Source of the DNA: JAVVHE01 sp032249695 | GTDB taxonomy: Bacteria; Pseudomonadota; Alphaproteobacteria; Sphingomonadales; Sphingomonadaceae | Assembly (NCBI GenBank): GCA_032249695.1 | Contig: JAVVHE010000004.1 | Location: forward strand, 62,001 to 126,000 | DNA: 64,000 bases | Direction of reading: 5' to 3' | Shown: positions 33,687 to 42,443 of the stretch, one piece after another | Numbering within the stretch: position 1 is the first letter of the stretch | Layout: every line of letters starts with the position of its first letter | Notes under the pieces: generated by a model | Databases searched by the model: none | What the model was told of the DNA's origin: nothing | The model's input: the letters and a program-made list of their open reading frames with translations, nothing else | Position numbers and translations under genes: made by a program

Positions 33687-36233
33687 ATGAGCGCCGTCAC
33701 CTCCTCGACGCTCACGGCGGTGTTGGGACCGACCAACACCGGCAAGACGCATCTTGCGATCGAGCGGATGTGCGGCCACGCCTCTGGCATGATGGGCTTC
33801 CCGCTGCGGCTGCTGGCGCGCGAGGTCTATGACCGCGTCGTCGGGCTGAAGGGCGCCGCTCAGGTCGCGCTGATCACCGGGGAGGAGAAGATCCTGCCGC
33901 CCAATACGCGCTATTTCATCTGCACCGCCGAATCGATGCCGCAGGACCGCGAGGTGGCATTCGTCGCGCTCGATGAGGCGCAGCTGGGCGCCGACACCGA
34001 ACGCGGCCACGTGTTTACCGACCGGCTGCTGCACCGGCGCGGCTATGCCGAGACGATGATCCTCGGCTCGGCGATGCTGGCGCCGCTGATCCGGCGGCTG
34101 CTGCCCAAAGCGGAGATCGTCGGGCGCCCGCGCTTCTCGACGCTAGCCCACGCCGAGCCGAAGAAGCTCAGCCGCCTGCCCAAGCGCTCGGCGGTGATCG
34201 CCTTTTCGGCCGACGAGGTCTACGCGCTCGCCGAGATGCTGCGGCGGCACAAGGGCGGCGCAGCCGTCGTCATGGGGGCGCTGTCCCCGCGCACGCGGAA
34301 CGCGCAGGTGGCGCTCTACCAGTCGGGCGAGGTCGATTATCTCGTCGCGACCGATGCGATCGGCATGGGCCTCAACCTCGATATCGGCCACGTGGCGTTC
34401 GCGTCGCTGAGCAAGTTTGACGGCCGCCGGCGGCGGCGCCTCAGCATTCCCGAGATGGCGCAGATCGCCGGGCGCGCGGGGCGGCACCAGCGTGACGGCA
34501 CCTTCGGCCACGTGCAGCTGGGCGAGGAGGGCGCCCATGCGTTCGAGGCCGCCGAAGTGGACGCGATCGAGAACCACATCTTCCCGCCGCTGCAGAACCT
34601 CGTCTGGCGCAACGCCGCGCTGAACTACGCGAGCCTTGGCGGTCTCATCGCTTCGCTTGACGCACGGCCGACGGTCGAGGGGCTGACGCGCGCCGAGGAC
34701 GCGATCGACTTCGCGGTGCTGAAGCGCCTGGGCGCGGAGGACTGGGTCAAGGACCGGGCGCGCAGCCCGGCCATGCTGCAGCGGCTGTGGGCTGCCTGCG
34801 GTCTGCCCGATTTCCGCAAGACGGGCGTTGACGAGCACACGCGGCTGGTCGGCCGCGTATTCCGCCACCTCAGCGAAGGCGCGGGCCATCTGCCGACCGA
34901 TTGGATCGCAGCCGAAGTCGCGCGCATCGAAAATGTCGCGGGCGACATCGGCCAGCTTTCGGATCGCATCGCCGCCGCGCGCACCTGGACGTATATCGCC
35001 CATCGCTCCGATTGGCTCGCCGACCCAGAGCATTGGGCCAAGCGGACGCGCTCGGTTGAGGACAGGCTCTCCGACGCGCTGCACAAGGGGCTGACGCAGC
35101 GCTTCGTCGATCGTCGCACCGCCGTGCTGTTGCGCGACCTCAAGGCCCGCGCCGGCGACCTCACGATCCGCGTCGATGACGACGGCGCCGTGCTTGTCGA
35201 GGGCGAGTCGATCGGGGTGCTGCAAGGCTTCCGATTCATCCCCGATCCCAGCGCCAAGGCCGGCGAGACGCGGCTGCTGCTTGCGGCGGCGGAGCGGCGG
35301 CTGGGAGCCGAGATCGCGCGGCGCGCGAAGGCTGCCGCCGCCGACAGCGACGCTGCCTTCACGCTGGAGTTCAGCGGCCGCGTGCCGCCGCGCGTGTTCT
35401 GGCGCGGCGCCAAGATCGCCAAGCTGGGGCCGGGGCGCGACCCGCTGCGGCCGAAGCTGCTGCTCGATCGCGGACTGGAGGGCGCGGCGCCCGAACTGCG
35501 CGCCGCGGTCGCCGAGCGCATCGAGCGCTGGATCGCTGCCGAGAATGCGCGGCTGCTCGGGCCGCTCGTCGAACTTGCGCAGCTGGCGGGCGACGGGCGC
35601 GCCCCGGCGGGCGTGTCGCCCGCGGCGCGCGGCCTCGTCCATCAACTCGTCGCAGGACTTGGCTGCATCCCTCGCGAGCGAGTCGCGCCGCTGACCGCTG
35701 CGCTGTCCAAGCCCGATCGCGCCAAGCTTTCGGCCGCGGGCGTGCGTGTCGGCGCCACGCACATCTTCGCCCCGGCGCTGCTGCGCCCTGCCCCCACGCG
35801 CCTTCGGCTCGCGCTGTGGGCCGCGCACCGCGAAACGGGCGACTGCCCCGCGCCGCCGCCGCCCGGCCGTGTCGCGCTGGAGATCGACCCAGCCGCTCCC
35901 CCGGGTTTCTACGAGGTGGCGGGCTACTGGCCGATCGGCCCGCAGGCGGTGCGCGTCGACATGGTCGAACGCCTCGCGCGCGCGATGCACGGCGCCCGCG
36001 AGGGGCAGGCCGCCTTCGCGCCCGACGACCGCTGGGTGCAGTCGGTCGGAGCCAGCCGAGAGGGCTTCAGCCGGCTGATGCGCGCGCTCGGCTACCGCGA
36101 GCAGGCGCTCGCCGAGGGCAAACCGGGTTTTGCGTGGCGCGGGCAGGGCGTGCCGCGCCAGGCGCCGCCACCGCCACGCCCCAACCGCCATTCGCCGTTC
36201 AACGTCCTTAGGGAAGGGAGACTGCCTGCTTGA
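33687..36233 (+). CDS. SUV3-like helicase-related protein
   Basis: This 848-residue protein has Walker A GPTNTGKT at residues 14-21, the DExH-type segment FVALDEAQLG, motif III-like LGSAML, YLVATDAIGMGLNLDIGHV and the arginine motif QIAGRAGRHQRDG. This matches the SUV3 RNA helicases of mitochondria and alphaproteobacteria, which work with exonucleases in RNA decay. The C-terminal 400 residues are alphaproteobacterial-specific and end in a Pro-rich tail. ATG 33687 was chosen because homology starts at once; the upstream open frame is antisense to the M23 gene. It is coupled to the S4 protein gene by an overlap. Confidence 0.93.
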   Translation: MSAVTSSTLTAVLGPTNTGKTHLAIERMCGHASGMMGFPLRLLAREVYDRVVGLKGAAQVALITGEEKILPPNTRYFICTAESMPQDREVAFVALDEAQLGADTERGHVFTDRLLHRRGYAETMILGSAMLAPLIRRLLPKAEIVGRPRFSTLAHAEPKKLSRLPKRSAVIAFSADEVYALAEMLRRHKGGAAVVMGALSPRTRNAQVALYQSGEVDYLVATDAIGMGLNLDIGHVAFASLSKFDGRRRRRLSIPEMAQIAGRAGRHQRDGTFGHVQLGEEGAHAFEAAEVDAIENHIFPPLQNLVWRNAALNYASLGGLIASLDARPTVEGLTRAEDAIDFAVLKRLGAEDWVKDRARSPAMLQRLWAACGLPDFRKTGVDEHTRLVGRVFRHLSEGAGHLPTDWIAAEVARIENVAGDIGQLSDRIAAARTWTYIAHRSDWLADPEHWAKRTRSVEDRLSDALHKGLTQRFVDRRTAVLLRDLKARAGDLTIRVDDDGAVLVEGESIGVLQGFRFIPDPSAKAGETRLLLAAAERRLGAEIARRAKAAAADSDAAFTLEFSGRVPPRVFWRGAKIAKLGPGRDPLRPKLLLDRGLEGAAPELRAAVAERIERWIAAENARLLGPLVELAQLAGDGRAPAGVSPAARGLVHQLVAGLGCIPRERVAPLTAALSKPDRAKLSAAGVRVGATHIFAPALLRPAPTRLRLALWAAHRETGDCPAPPPPGRVALEIDPAAPPGFYEVAGYWPIGPQAVRVDMVERLARAMHGAREGQAAFAPDDRWVQSVGASREGFSRLMRALGYREQALAEGKPGFAWRGQGVPRQAPPPPRPNRHSPFNVLREGRLPA

Positions 36234-36523
36234 TCCACCCGACCGGCCTGCGCCTCGACAAATGGCTGTGGTTTGCGCGTCTCGCAAAATCGCGGACCGC
36301 CGCAGCGGACCTCCTCGAAACGAGCCGGGTGCGGCTCGACGGGAGGGTGGTCGAAAAGCCCAGCGTTCAGGTGCGGCCGGGCCAGGTGCTCGCCTTCGCG
36401 CAGGGTCGGCAGGTGCGCGTGATCCGCGTCGAGGCGCTGGGTGAGCGGCGCGGGCCCTATCCGGAAGCGCGTCAACTCTACACGGACCTCGCGCCGTTGA
36501 CGGAGGGCGCAGCCCCGGCGTAA
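36230..36523 (+). CDS. RNA-binding S4 domain protein (Hsp15-like)
   Basis: The 97-residue protein is almost entirely an S4 domain: LRLDKWLWFARLAKSRTAAA, ETSRVRLDGRVVEKPSVQVR and GQVLAFAQGRQVRVIRV. Hsp15 (HslR) binds stalled 50S subunits carrying peptidyl-tRNA; this protein has the same layout but lacks the long basic tail. TTG 36230 overlaps the helicase stop (TTGA), and GGGAAGGGAG lies about eight bases upstream, which supports this start. Coupling to an RNA helicase fits an RNA-related role. Confidence 0.92.
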   Translation: MIHPTGLRLDKWLWFARLAKSRTAAADLLETSRVRLDGRVVEKPSVQVRPGQVLAFAQGRQVRVIRVEALGERRGPYPEARQLYTDLAPLTEGAAPA

Positions 36524-36535
36524 CCGCCGCCGCCT

Positions 36536-36877
36536 ATGACCTACGTCGTCACCGAGAACTGCATCCGCTGCAAATACATGGACTGCGTCGAAGTCTGTCC
36601 CGTGGACTGCTTCTACGAGGGCGAGAATATGCTCGTGATCAATCCCAACGAGTGCATCGACTGCGGCGTCTGCGAGCCGGAGTGCCCGGCGGAAGCGATC
36701 CTGCCCGATACCGAGCCCGGCCTTGAGAAATGGCTTGAGCTCAATGCCACCTTTTCGACGCAGTGGCCCAACCTGACGGTCAAGAAACCGCAGCCCGCCG
36801 ACGCGGACGAGTATAAGGGCGTCGCGGACAAGTTCGACAAGTTCTTTTCACCCGAACCGGGCGCCGGGCGCGGCTAG
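36536..36877 (+). CDS. fdxA: Ferredoxin FdxA, 7Fe-8S type
   Basis: The 113-residue protein has the Azotobacter-type ferredoxin pattern: CIRCKYMDCVEVCPVDCF holds ligands for the 3Fe-4S and 4Fe-4S clusters, and ECIDCGVCEPECPAEAI holds the rest. The C-terminal extension (about 50 residues) is normal for this family. It serves as a small electron carrier in the cytoplasm. It follows the S4 gene by 12 bases and is probably in the same transcript. Confidence 0.96.
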   Translation: MTYVVTENCIRCKYMDCVEVCPVDCFYEGENMLVINPNECIDCGVCEPECPAEAILPDTEPGLEKWLELNATFSTQWPNLTVKKPQPADADEYKGVADKFDKFFSPEPGAGRG

Positions 36878-36948
36878 GAGCGGCGCGGGCACGCAGGCTT
36901 CAGCTGATGCTGGAGCGTGCGCACCCGGGGACCGAGGAAGCCGATTGA

Positions 36949-37119
36949 TCAGCGCGGTCGGCGGGCATCGCCGTCAAGCTGGGCGGAGCGGTGCTCGGTC
37001 CGCTCGAAGCGCATCGGGTCAGCGCGCATGTGCCGGGGCATCCCGAGATCCTCGATATCCGCAGAGCATCGGTGAGCGATGCCGACGCCGATCGAGACCG
37101 GCTTCGGCTGAGCCGGTGA
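36949..37119 (+). pseudogene. Probable C-terminal remnant of a CobD/CbiB-type cobalamin biosynthesis gene
   Basis: A 56-codon open stretch bounded by stop codons, with no start, reads SARSAGIAVKLGG, then EAHRVSAHVPGHPEIL and DIRRASV. The spacing of the LGG motif and DIRRA matches my recollection of the C-terminal end of adenosylcobinamide-phosphate synthase (family pattern SAMAGALGVRLGG, then DIRRA). No other part of the gene is nearby, so it looks like a relic of a deleted gene. This rests on short motifs only and could be chance. Confidence 0.35.
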
Positions 37120-37139
37120 GGCGGGCCGCGCGGCCCGCC
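37120..37139. terminator. Perfect GC palindrome between fdxA and the M1 peptidase gene
   Basis: The 20-base sequence GGCGGGCCGCGCGGCCCGCC is a perfect palindrome placed between two convergent genes, five bases after the M1 peptidase stop on the minus strand. It has no T-run on either side, so it is at best a bidirectional, Rho-assisted or stabilising hairpin. Confidence 0.5.
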
Positions 37140-37143
37140 TGCC

Positions 37144-39771
37144 TCAGCTTCCCGCGGCTGCCTTCAGTGCCGCGCGGATTTCGGCGCCTTTGGCCTCGTT
37201 GAACGCGATGCACTGGCGCGCGCTGGCGAGCGGGCGCTCAAGATCGAGCGGCGAGGCGTTCATCTCGGCGAGCCGCGGGCGGAAGACCGCTTCGAAGCGC
37301 TTGAGTTCGGCCGCATCGCAGAACGCTGCGCCCACTCCGAGCGTGCTGCCCAGCAAGCCGCCGGTGCGTTTCTTGAAGGCGGGAAAGTTTGCGTCGATCC
37401 AATCGAGCATCAGCATGCGGGTCGACCGATCGCCCGCCATGCCGAGCAACAAAGTCTGCCATTCGCGGTTGTTGATCCGCTCGTCTCCGAGGCGCGCCAG
37501 CGTCTCGCGCGCGATCTCGGGCGTGCCCGATCGGCCGAGCGCGCCCGCCAGCTGGCGCTTCAGCAGCGGATCGTCGGTCGTCGCCAGCCGCTCGAACATG
37601 CGGTCGCGCAGCGCCTTGTCGCCGTCGCGCGCCGCCAGCCGCAGCGCCAGCACGCGGTAAGCCGGATCGAGCGCGGCATCGTCGCCGCCCAGATAGGCCT
37701 GCGCGGCACGGATCAGCGTCGCCCGCGTCGCTGCATCGCGGCCGTCAAGCGCCAGATAGCCGGCGATCGTCTGGCGCAGCTGCGCGCGCTCCTGCGGCTC
37801 GGCGGCATAGGCGCCGCGCGCGGGGTTGAGGCCCAGCTCGGCCAGCCGCGCCCCGAACCAGCGCTTCATCAGAACCGCGAGCGCGGGGCGGTCCGCCTCG
37901 CTCAGCACGCCGCCGTCAAGATCGGCGATGTTGCCGGGCAGATCGACCGCCGGCACGCGCTGCGGGTGGCCAGCGAAGCTCTCGGCCGCCGCCAGCACGC
38001 GTGCGAAGTCGCCGCGGCCCGCGCTGTAGCCCGCCCAGATGCTGTCGGTCGCGCTCAGCGCCTCGGGCGCCGGCAGGCGCGGTCCCGCCGCGATCAGCTG
38101 CTGCCAGGCGGCGGCGGGCAGGTCGAAGCGATAATAGCCCGCGCCGTCGGCATTCCCCGCAACCCACGGAGCGGTGCCCGTCACCTGCAGCCGTCCGCCC
38201 GCGGGCTCGGTCAAGAGGACGCACGCCGAGCCTTCGCCCGAACGCGCGCAGACCGGCACCTGCCACTGCTTCGGTTCAAGCTCGACGCCGATCGGCACGT
38301 AGCGCTGCTGCGCCAGCGTGAAGCCGCTGCCCGCGCCGCCCGTGAAGCTGATCAGCGGCACGCCGACCTGGTTGACGAATGTCTGCCAGGCGGGAGCGAT
38401 GCGCGCATCGCCCGAACCCTCGCCGATATTGCGGAAAAACTGGTCGGCGGTCGCATTGCCGAAGCGGTTGCGCGTGAGGTGCAGCTGCACGCCGCGACGG
38501 AACCGCTCGGGCCCGGCGAACCGCTCGAACATGCGGATGACCTGGCCGCCCTTCTGGTAGGTGATCTCGTCGAAGGTGGCGCTGATGTCCTCGGTCTTGG
38601 TGATGTGCTGGCGGATCGGGCGGTTGGCGGGGCGGCTGTCGACGTCCATCGCGTTCAGCCCGCCCGCGATTTCGTCGATCTCGATGCCAAGGTCGGGCCG
38701 CCATTCATGGGCGGTCTTCGATCCCATCCACTCGGCGAAACTCTCGTTCAGCCAGATGTCGTCCCACCACCGCGGCGTCACAAGGTCGCCGAACCACTGG
38801 TGCGCCATCTCGTGCGCGGCCACGACCGCAAAACCTTTGATCTGGCTGGGCGGGGCGTCGTCATCGAGCAGGATCAGGCTGTCGTCGAACACGATCGCGC
38901 CCGCATTCTCCATCGCTCCGCCCTCGATCGGCGAGGCGATGTAGTCGAGCTTGTCCCACGGATACTCGATGCCGAAATACTGCTCCAACCGAGCCAGCAG
39001 TTCGGGAGCGTGCGTCAGTGCGTAGCTCATGCGCGGACGCTGGCCCTTCGTCGCGATGATCCGGAAATCGAGCGGGCGCTTGCGGACGCTGTTGGCGGGA
39101 ATCGTCGTTCCCGCGACATCGAAATCGCCAACCGCGAAGGCCAGCAGATAGACGGGCAGCGGCTGTGTCGGCTTGAACTGGTGCTTGACCATGCCGGCGG
39201 CCACCGGCGTCGCGCTGACCTCGGGCGCGTTCGAAAACGCCTTCAGCCCAGCGGGCGCGGTGATCGAAACGGTCATCGGCACCTTGTGGCCGGGTTCGTC
39301 GAAGCCGGGAAACACGCGCCGCGCCTCGACAGCTTCGAGCTGGCTCCACGCGTACCACCGGTCGTTCACCTGCACGTGGTGCAGCCCCTCGGCAGCCGTG
39401 CGGAACGGCGCGTCGTGCGTGAAGCGCAGCACCGCCTTGCCCGCGGGCAGCGGCTTGGCAAAGGTCAGCTCGGCGACACCGCTGTCGGCCACCTGCTTGA
39501 AGGTGGCGCCCGTGGTTACGCTGCCCGCGGTCGCGCTGGCCTTGCTGACCACGAGGTCGCGGCCGTGGATGTATAGCTTCGAGACCGGGCGCTTCAGCAC
39601 GACGTCGATCACCGTCTCGCCGCTGAACCGTTCCTTGGCGGGATCGACGGTCAGGTCGATCCGGTAGGCGGTGGGCTTGGCGGTATCGGGCAGCTCGCCT
39701 TCCGGCACCTGCGCCAGCGCGGGCGCCGCGGCGGCGGCGAGAAGGGCGGTCAGTCCAGTCAATGCGCGCAT
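37144..39771 (-). CDS. M1 family metallopeptidase (aminopeptidase N-like)
   Basis: The 875-residue protein has a signal peptide (MRALTGLTALLAAAAAPALA) and so is exported. The M1 landmarks are the substrate-binding EGGAMENAGAIVFD, the zinc motif AAHEMAHQWFGDL and the third ligand in WLNESFAEW 19 residues downstream. The C-terminal ERAP1-like helical domain follows. It should remove N-terminal residues from peptides in the periplasm. It is divergent from phoH, with a 173-base gap holding both promoters. Confidence 0.95.
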   Translation of the reverse strand: MRALTGLTALLAAAAAPALAQVPEGELPDTAKPTAYRIDLTVDPAKERFSGETVIDVVLKRPVSKLYIHGRDLVVSKASATAGSVTTGATFKQVADSGVAELTFAKPLPAGKAVLRFTHDAPFRTAAEGLHHVQVNDRWYAWSQLEAVEARRVFPGFDEPGHKVPMTVSITAPAGLKAFSNAPEVSATPVAAGMVKHQFKPTQPLPVYLLAFAVGDFDVAGTTIPANSVRKRPLDFRIIATKGQRPRMSYALTHAPELLARLEQYFGIEYPWDKLDYIASPIEGGAMENAGAIVFDDSLILLDDDAPPSQIKGFAVVAAHEMAHQWFGDLVTPRWWDDIWLNESFAEWMGSKTAHEWRPDLGIEIDEIAGGLNAMDVDSRPANRPIRQHITKTEDISATFDEITYQKGGQVIRMFERFAGPERFRRGVQLHLTRNRFGNATADQFFRNIGEGSGDARIAPAWQTFVNQVGVPLISFTGGAGSGFTLAQQRYVPIGVELEPKQWQVPVCARSGEGSACVLLTEPAGGRLQVTGTAPWVAGNADGAGYYRFDLPAAAWQQLIAAGPRLPAPEALSATDSIWAGYSAGRGDFARVLAAAESFAGHPQRVPAVDLPGNIADLDGGVLSEADRPALAVLMKRWFGARLAELGLNPARGAYAAEPQERAQLRQTIAGYLALDGRDAATRATLIRAAQAYLGGDDAALDPAYRVLALRLAARDGDKALRDRMFERLATTDDPLLKRQLAGALGRSGTPEIARETLARLGDERINNREWQTLLLGMAGDRSTRMLMLDWIDANFPAFKKRTGGLLGSTLGVGAAFCDAAELKRFEAVFRPRLAEMNASPLDLERPLASARQCIAFNEAKGAEIRAALKAAAGS

Positions 39772-39944
39772 GCGGGTGGGTCTCTCCGGCGGGGCTTCGT
39801 GCGACCTTGCCCTTGCAGCCGCGGGCGCCGGCGGTCAAATGGCCGCCTTCGGGCAAGCGGCGCTGCTGTTCCCGCTTGCGCCCGACGCGCCGCCGCGCCA
39901 GACTTGCGGCCGCTGCATGATCGAACCCGCCGCATAGTCCCTGC

Positions 39945-40991
39945 TTGGCCCGCAAGCCCACCCGCGGAGGTTCCGAACCGCCCGACCGTGTGCGGTTCGA
40001 AGCGATCTTCGACCGCCCCGAGCTGCTGGGTGCGCTGTTCGGCCAGTTCGATCAGAACCTGATCGCGCTGGAGAACGCGCTGGGCGTGTTCATCTCGGCG
40101 CGCGGCGACCGGGTGTCGATCGAGGGCGAAGCGGTTGCCGCGGCGCGCGCGCGCGACGTGCTGGCTGGGCTGCACGAGCGGCTGAAGCGCGGCGCTACGA
40201 TCGATCCGGGGGACGTTGAGGGAGCCGTGATGCTGAGTTCCGAACCCTCGCTGGAGGGCATCGTCCGCGCCGAGGACACCGGCGGCCCGATCGTGATCCG
40301 CACGCGCAAGAAGACCATCGCTCCGCGCAGCCCGACGCAGCTGCGCTATATGGAGGTGCTGCGCTCCAACGACCTGATTTTCGCGCTGGGGCCCGCGGGC
40401 ACGGGCAAGACCTACCTCGCCGTCGCGCAGGCGGTGCAGCAGCTCATCGCAGGCTCGGTCGACCGCCTGATCCTGTCGCGCCCGGCGATCGAGGCGGGCG
40501 AGAAGCTGGGTTTCCTTCCCGGCGACATGAAGGAGAAGGTCGATCCCTATCTGCGGCCCTTATACGATGCGCTCTACGACATGCTTCCCGCCGAGCAGGT
40601 GGAGCGGCGCATCACGAGCGGCGAGATCGAGATCGCACCGCTGGCGTTCATGCGCGGGCGGACGCTCGCAGATGCGTTCATCATCCTGGACGAGGGCCAG
40701 AACTGCACCGTCGCGCAGATGAAGATGTTCCTGACGCGCTTCGGCATGCGCAGCCGCATGGTCGTCTGCGGCGACCCCAATCAGACCGATCTCGGCCCCG
40801 GCGTGCGCAGCGGTTTGGGCGACGCGGTCGAGCGGCTAGACGGAGTCGAGGGCGTTGGCGTCGTCACCTTCCGCGCAGCCGACGTGGTTCGCCACCAGCT
40901 CGTGGGGCGGATCGTCGAGGCTTACGAGGGGCCGTCCTGTGCTGCAGCGCCCCCCTCGCAAGCTTGGCTCAGCGCGACCGATCCCGCTTGA
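39945..40991 (+). CDS. PhoH family protein (PhoH-like ATPase)
   Basis: The 348-residue protein has an N-terminal KH-like segment (LFGQFDQNLIALENALGVFI) and the PhoH ATPase core with Walker A FALGPAGTGKTYLAVAQAV, LSRPAIEAGEKLGFLPGD, and Walker B AFIILDEGQNC. PhoH proteins are linked to RNA metabolism together with YbeY, which is two genes down in the usual order. TTG 39945 is chosen because family members begin with a short xRKP segment, as here; no clear ribosome-binding site is seen. miaB, the usual upstream neighbour in related genomes, is absent. Confidence 0.93.
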   Translation: MARKPTRGGSEPPDRVRFEAIFDRPELLGALFGQFDQNLIALENALGVFISARGDRVSIEGEAVAAARARDVLAGLHERLKRGATIDPGDVEGAVMLSSEPSLEGIVRAEDTGGPIVIRTRKKTIAPRSPTQLRYMEVLRSNDLIFALGPAGTGKTYLAVAQAVQQLIAGSVDRLILSRPAIEAGEKLGFLPGDMKEKVDPYLRPLYDALYDMLPAEQVERRITSGEIEIAPLAFMRGRTLADAFIILDEGQNCTVAQMKMFLTRFGMRSRMVVCGDPNQTDLGPGVRSGLGDAVERLDGVEGVGVVTFRAADVVRHQLVGRIVEAYEGPSCAAAPPSQAWLSATDPA

Positions 40992-41104
40992 GCGCTTGCG
41001 CGTGCTTCATCGACCAGCCGAACGCGGGCTAGCCAAACTGCGCATACCGGCCCTAGTCTGACGCATCCAGCCCGGCCCTGAGACGAGGACACCTGCCCGC
41101 CCCC

Positions 41105-41575
41105 ATGGACATTGACATCGAGACGCTCGCTCCCTGGCCCGCTGCGGATTGGCAAGCGATCGCTCGTGCCGCGGTCGGCTCGGTGCTCGCGCTGCGCCCG
41201 CCCGCCGCTGCGCCCGAGATCGCCATCCGCCTGACCGACGACGCCGAACTGCACCGGCTCAACCGCGAATTTCGGGGCAAGGATCAGCCGACCGACATCC
41301 TGTCGTTTCCCGCAGGGCCCTATGCTCCCCCGGGCGGCGACATCGCGATCGCGCTGGAAACGGCGGCGACGGCGGCGCGCAAGCGCGGCGTGCCACTTGA
41401 ATCCCACGTCCAGCGCCTCATAGTCCACGGAGTCCTGCACCTGATCGGCTGCACCCACGGCGACGACGCGGACGCGGCCGAAATGGAGCGCCTGGAACGG
41501 GAGGCGATGGCGCGGATTGGGTTGCCCGATCCGTACGCCGACGACGAAGAGGCTGATGAGCGACCCCTACCCTAG
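41105..41575 (+). CDS. ybeY: Endoribonuclease YbeY (rRNA maturation factor)
   Basis: The 156-residue protein has the YbeY metal-binding motif IVHGVLHLIGCTHGDD, with the three histidines spaced HGxxHxxxxxH as in the family; the usual Asp before the last His is Thr. The upstream segment REFRGKDQPTDILSFPAG is also typical. YbeY works in 16S rRNA 3'-end maturation and ribosome quality control. It lies between phoH and the corC-like gene, whose start overlaps its end by 20 bases. Confidence 0.95.
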   Translation: MDIDIETLAPWPAADWQAIARAAVGSVLALRPPAAAPEIAIRLTDDAELHRLNREFRGKDQPTDILSFPAGPYAPPGGDIAIALETAATAARKRGVPLESHVQRLIVHGVLHLIGCTHGDDADAAEMERLEREAMARIGLPDPYADDEEADERPLP

Positions 41576-42443
41576 TACCGAGCCCGGTTTCTGGACCGGG
41601 CTCAAAAGCCTGATCCTCGGCCGCGGCCACGAGCCGACGCTGCGCGAGGAGATCGCCGACGCGATCGAGACGCACGCAGCCGCCACGCCGCACCCCGGCG
41701 ATCTCAGCGTGACCGAGCGGCTGATGCTTTCGAACCTGCTGGACTTGAGCGAGCGCCGGGTCGCCGACGCGGCGGTGCCGCGCACCGACATGATCGCCTT
41801 CGATCTGGCGCACGGTTTCGACGATCTAGTCCGCGCCTTCGCCGAGGCAGGGCACAGCCGCATGCCGGTGTTCCGCGGCAGCCTCGACCAGATCGAGGGC
41901 ATGATCCACGTCAAGGACATCTACGCCTGCATGGCCGCGGGCGAGGCGTGCCCGCCCGAAAGCCTGATGCGCCCGGTGCTGTTCGTGCCGCCGTCGATGC
42001 GCGTGCTCGATCTGCTCGCCCGGATGCGCCGCGACCGCACGCACATGGCGATCCTGATCGACGAGTTCGGCGGAGTCGACGGGCTGCTGACGATCGAGGA
42101 TCTGGTCGAACAGATCGTCGGCGACATCGAGGACGAGCATGACGATGCCGAGGCGCCCGTCATCACGCCGCTGCCCGAGGGCGGGTGGGAGGCCGATGCG
42201 CGCGCCGACCTCAGCGCGCTCGCCGAGGTGACGGGCCACGACCTCAATGCGCTCTGCCCCGAGGACGTGGACACGCTCGGCGGCCTCATCTTCGCGCTCG
42301 CGGGCCGCGTTCCCGAGCCCGGCGAGACGATCGAGGCAGTCGGCGGCTGGCGCTTCGAGGTGACCGCAGCCGACGGGCGCCGCATCGAGCGCGCGCGCGT
42401 GCTGGCGCCCAGCCCCGCCCCCGAACTGGAAGCCGCCGCCTGA
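41556..42443 (+). CDS. CBS-domain hemolysin-like protein (CorC family)
   Basis: This 295-residue protein has two CBS domains (VADAAVPRTDMIAFDL, SRMPVFRGSLDQIEGMIHVK; THMAILIDEFGGVDGLLTIED) and a C-terminal CorC_HlyC domain (ADLSALAEVTGHDLNA). The membrane-spanning DUF21 domain found in larger members is absent, as in CorC. It is linked to magnesium/cobalt efflux in enterobacteria. ATG 41556 has AGAGG five bases upstream. The C-terminal stop is used by pxpA as part of its start overlap (CTGA). Confidence 0.93.
   Translation: MSDPYPSTEPGFWTGLKSLILGRGHEPTLREEIADAIETHAAATPHPGDLSVTERLMLSNLLDLSERRVADAAVPRTDMIAFDLAHGFDDLVRAFAEAGHSRMPVFRGSLDQIEGMIHVKDIYACMAAGEACPPESLMRPVLFVPPSMRVLDLLARMRRDRTHMAILIDEFGGVDGLLTIEDLVEQIVGDIEDEHDDAEAPVITPLPEGGWEADARADLSALAEVTGHDLNALCPEDVDTLGGLIFALAGRVPEPGETIEAVGGWRFEVTAADGRRIERARVLAPSPAPELEAAA

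Noticed and set aside
34143..36287. 714-codon minus-strand frame over the helicase gene
   Set aside because: Antisense to the SUV3-like helicase, which has clear helicase motifs.
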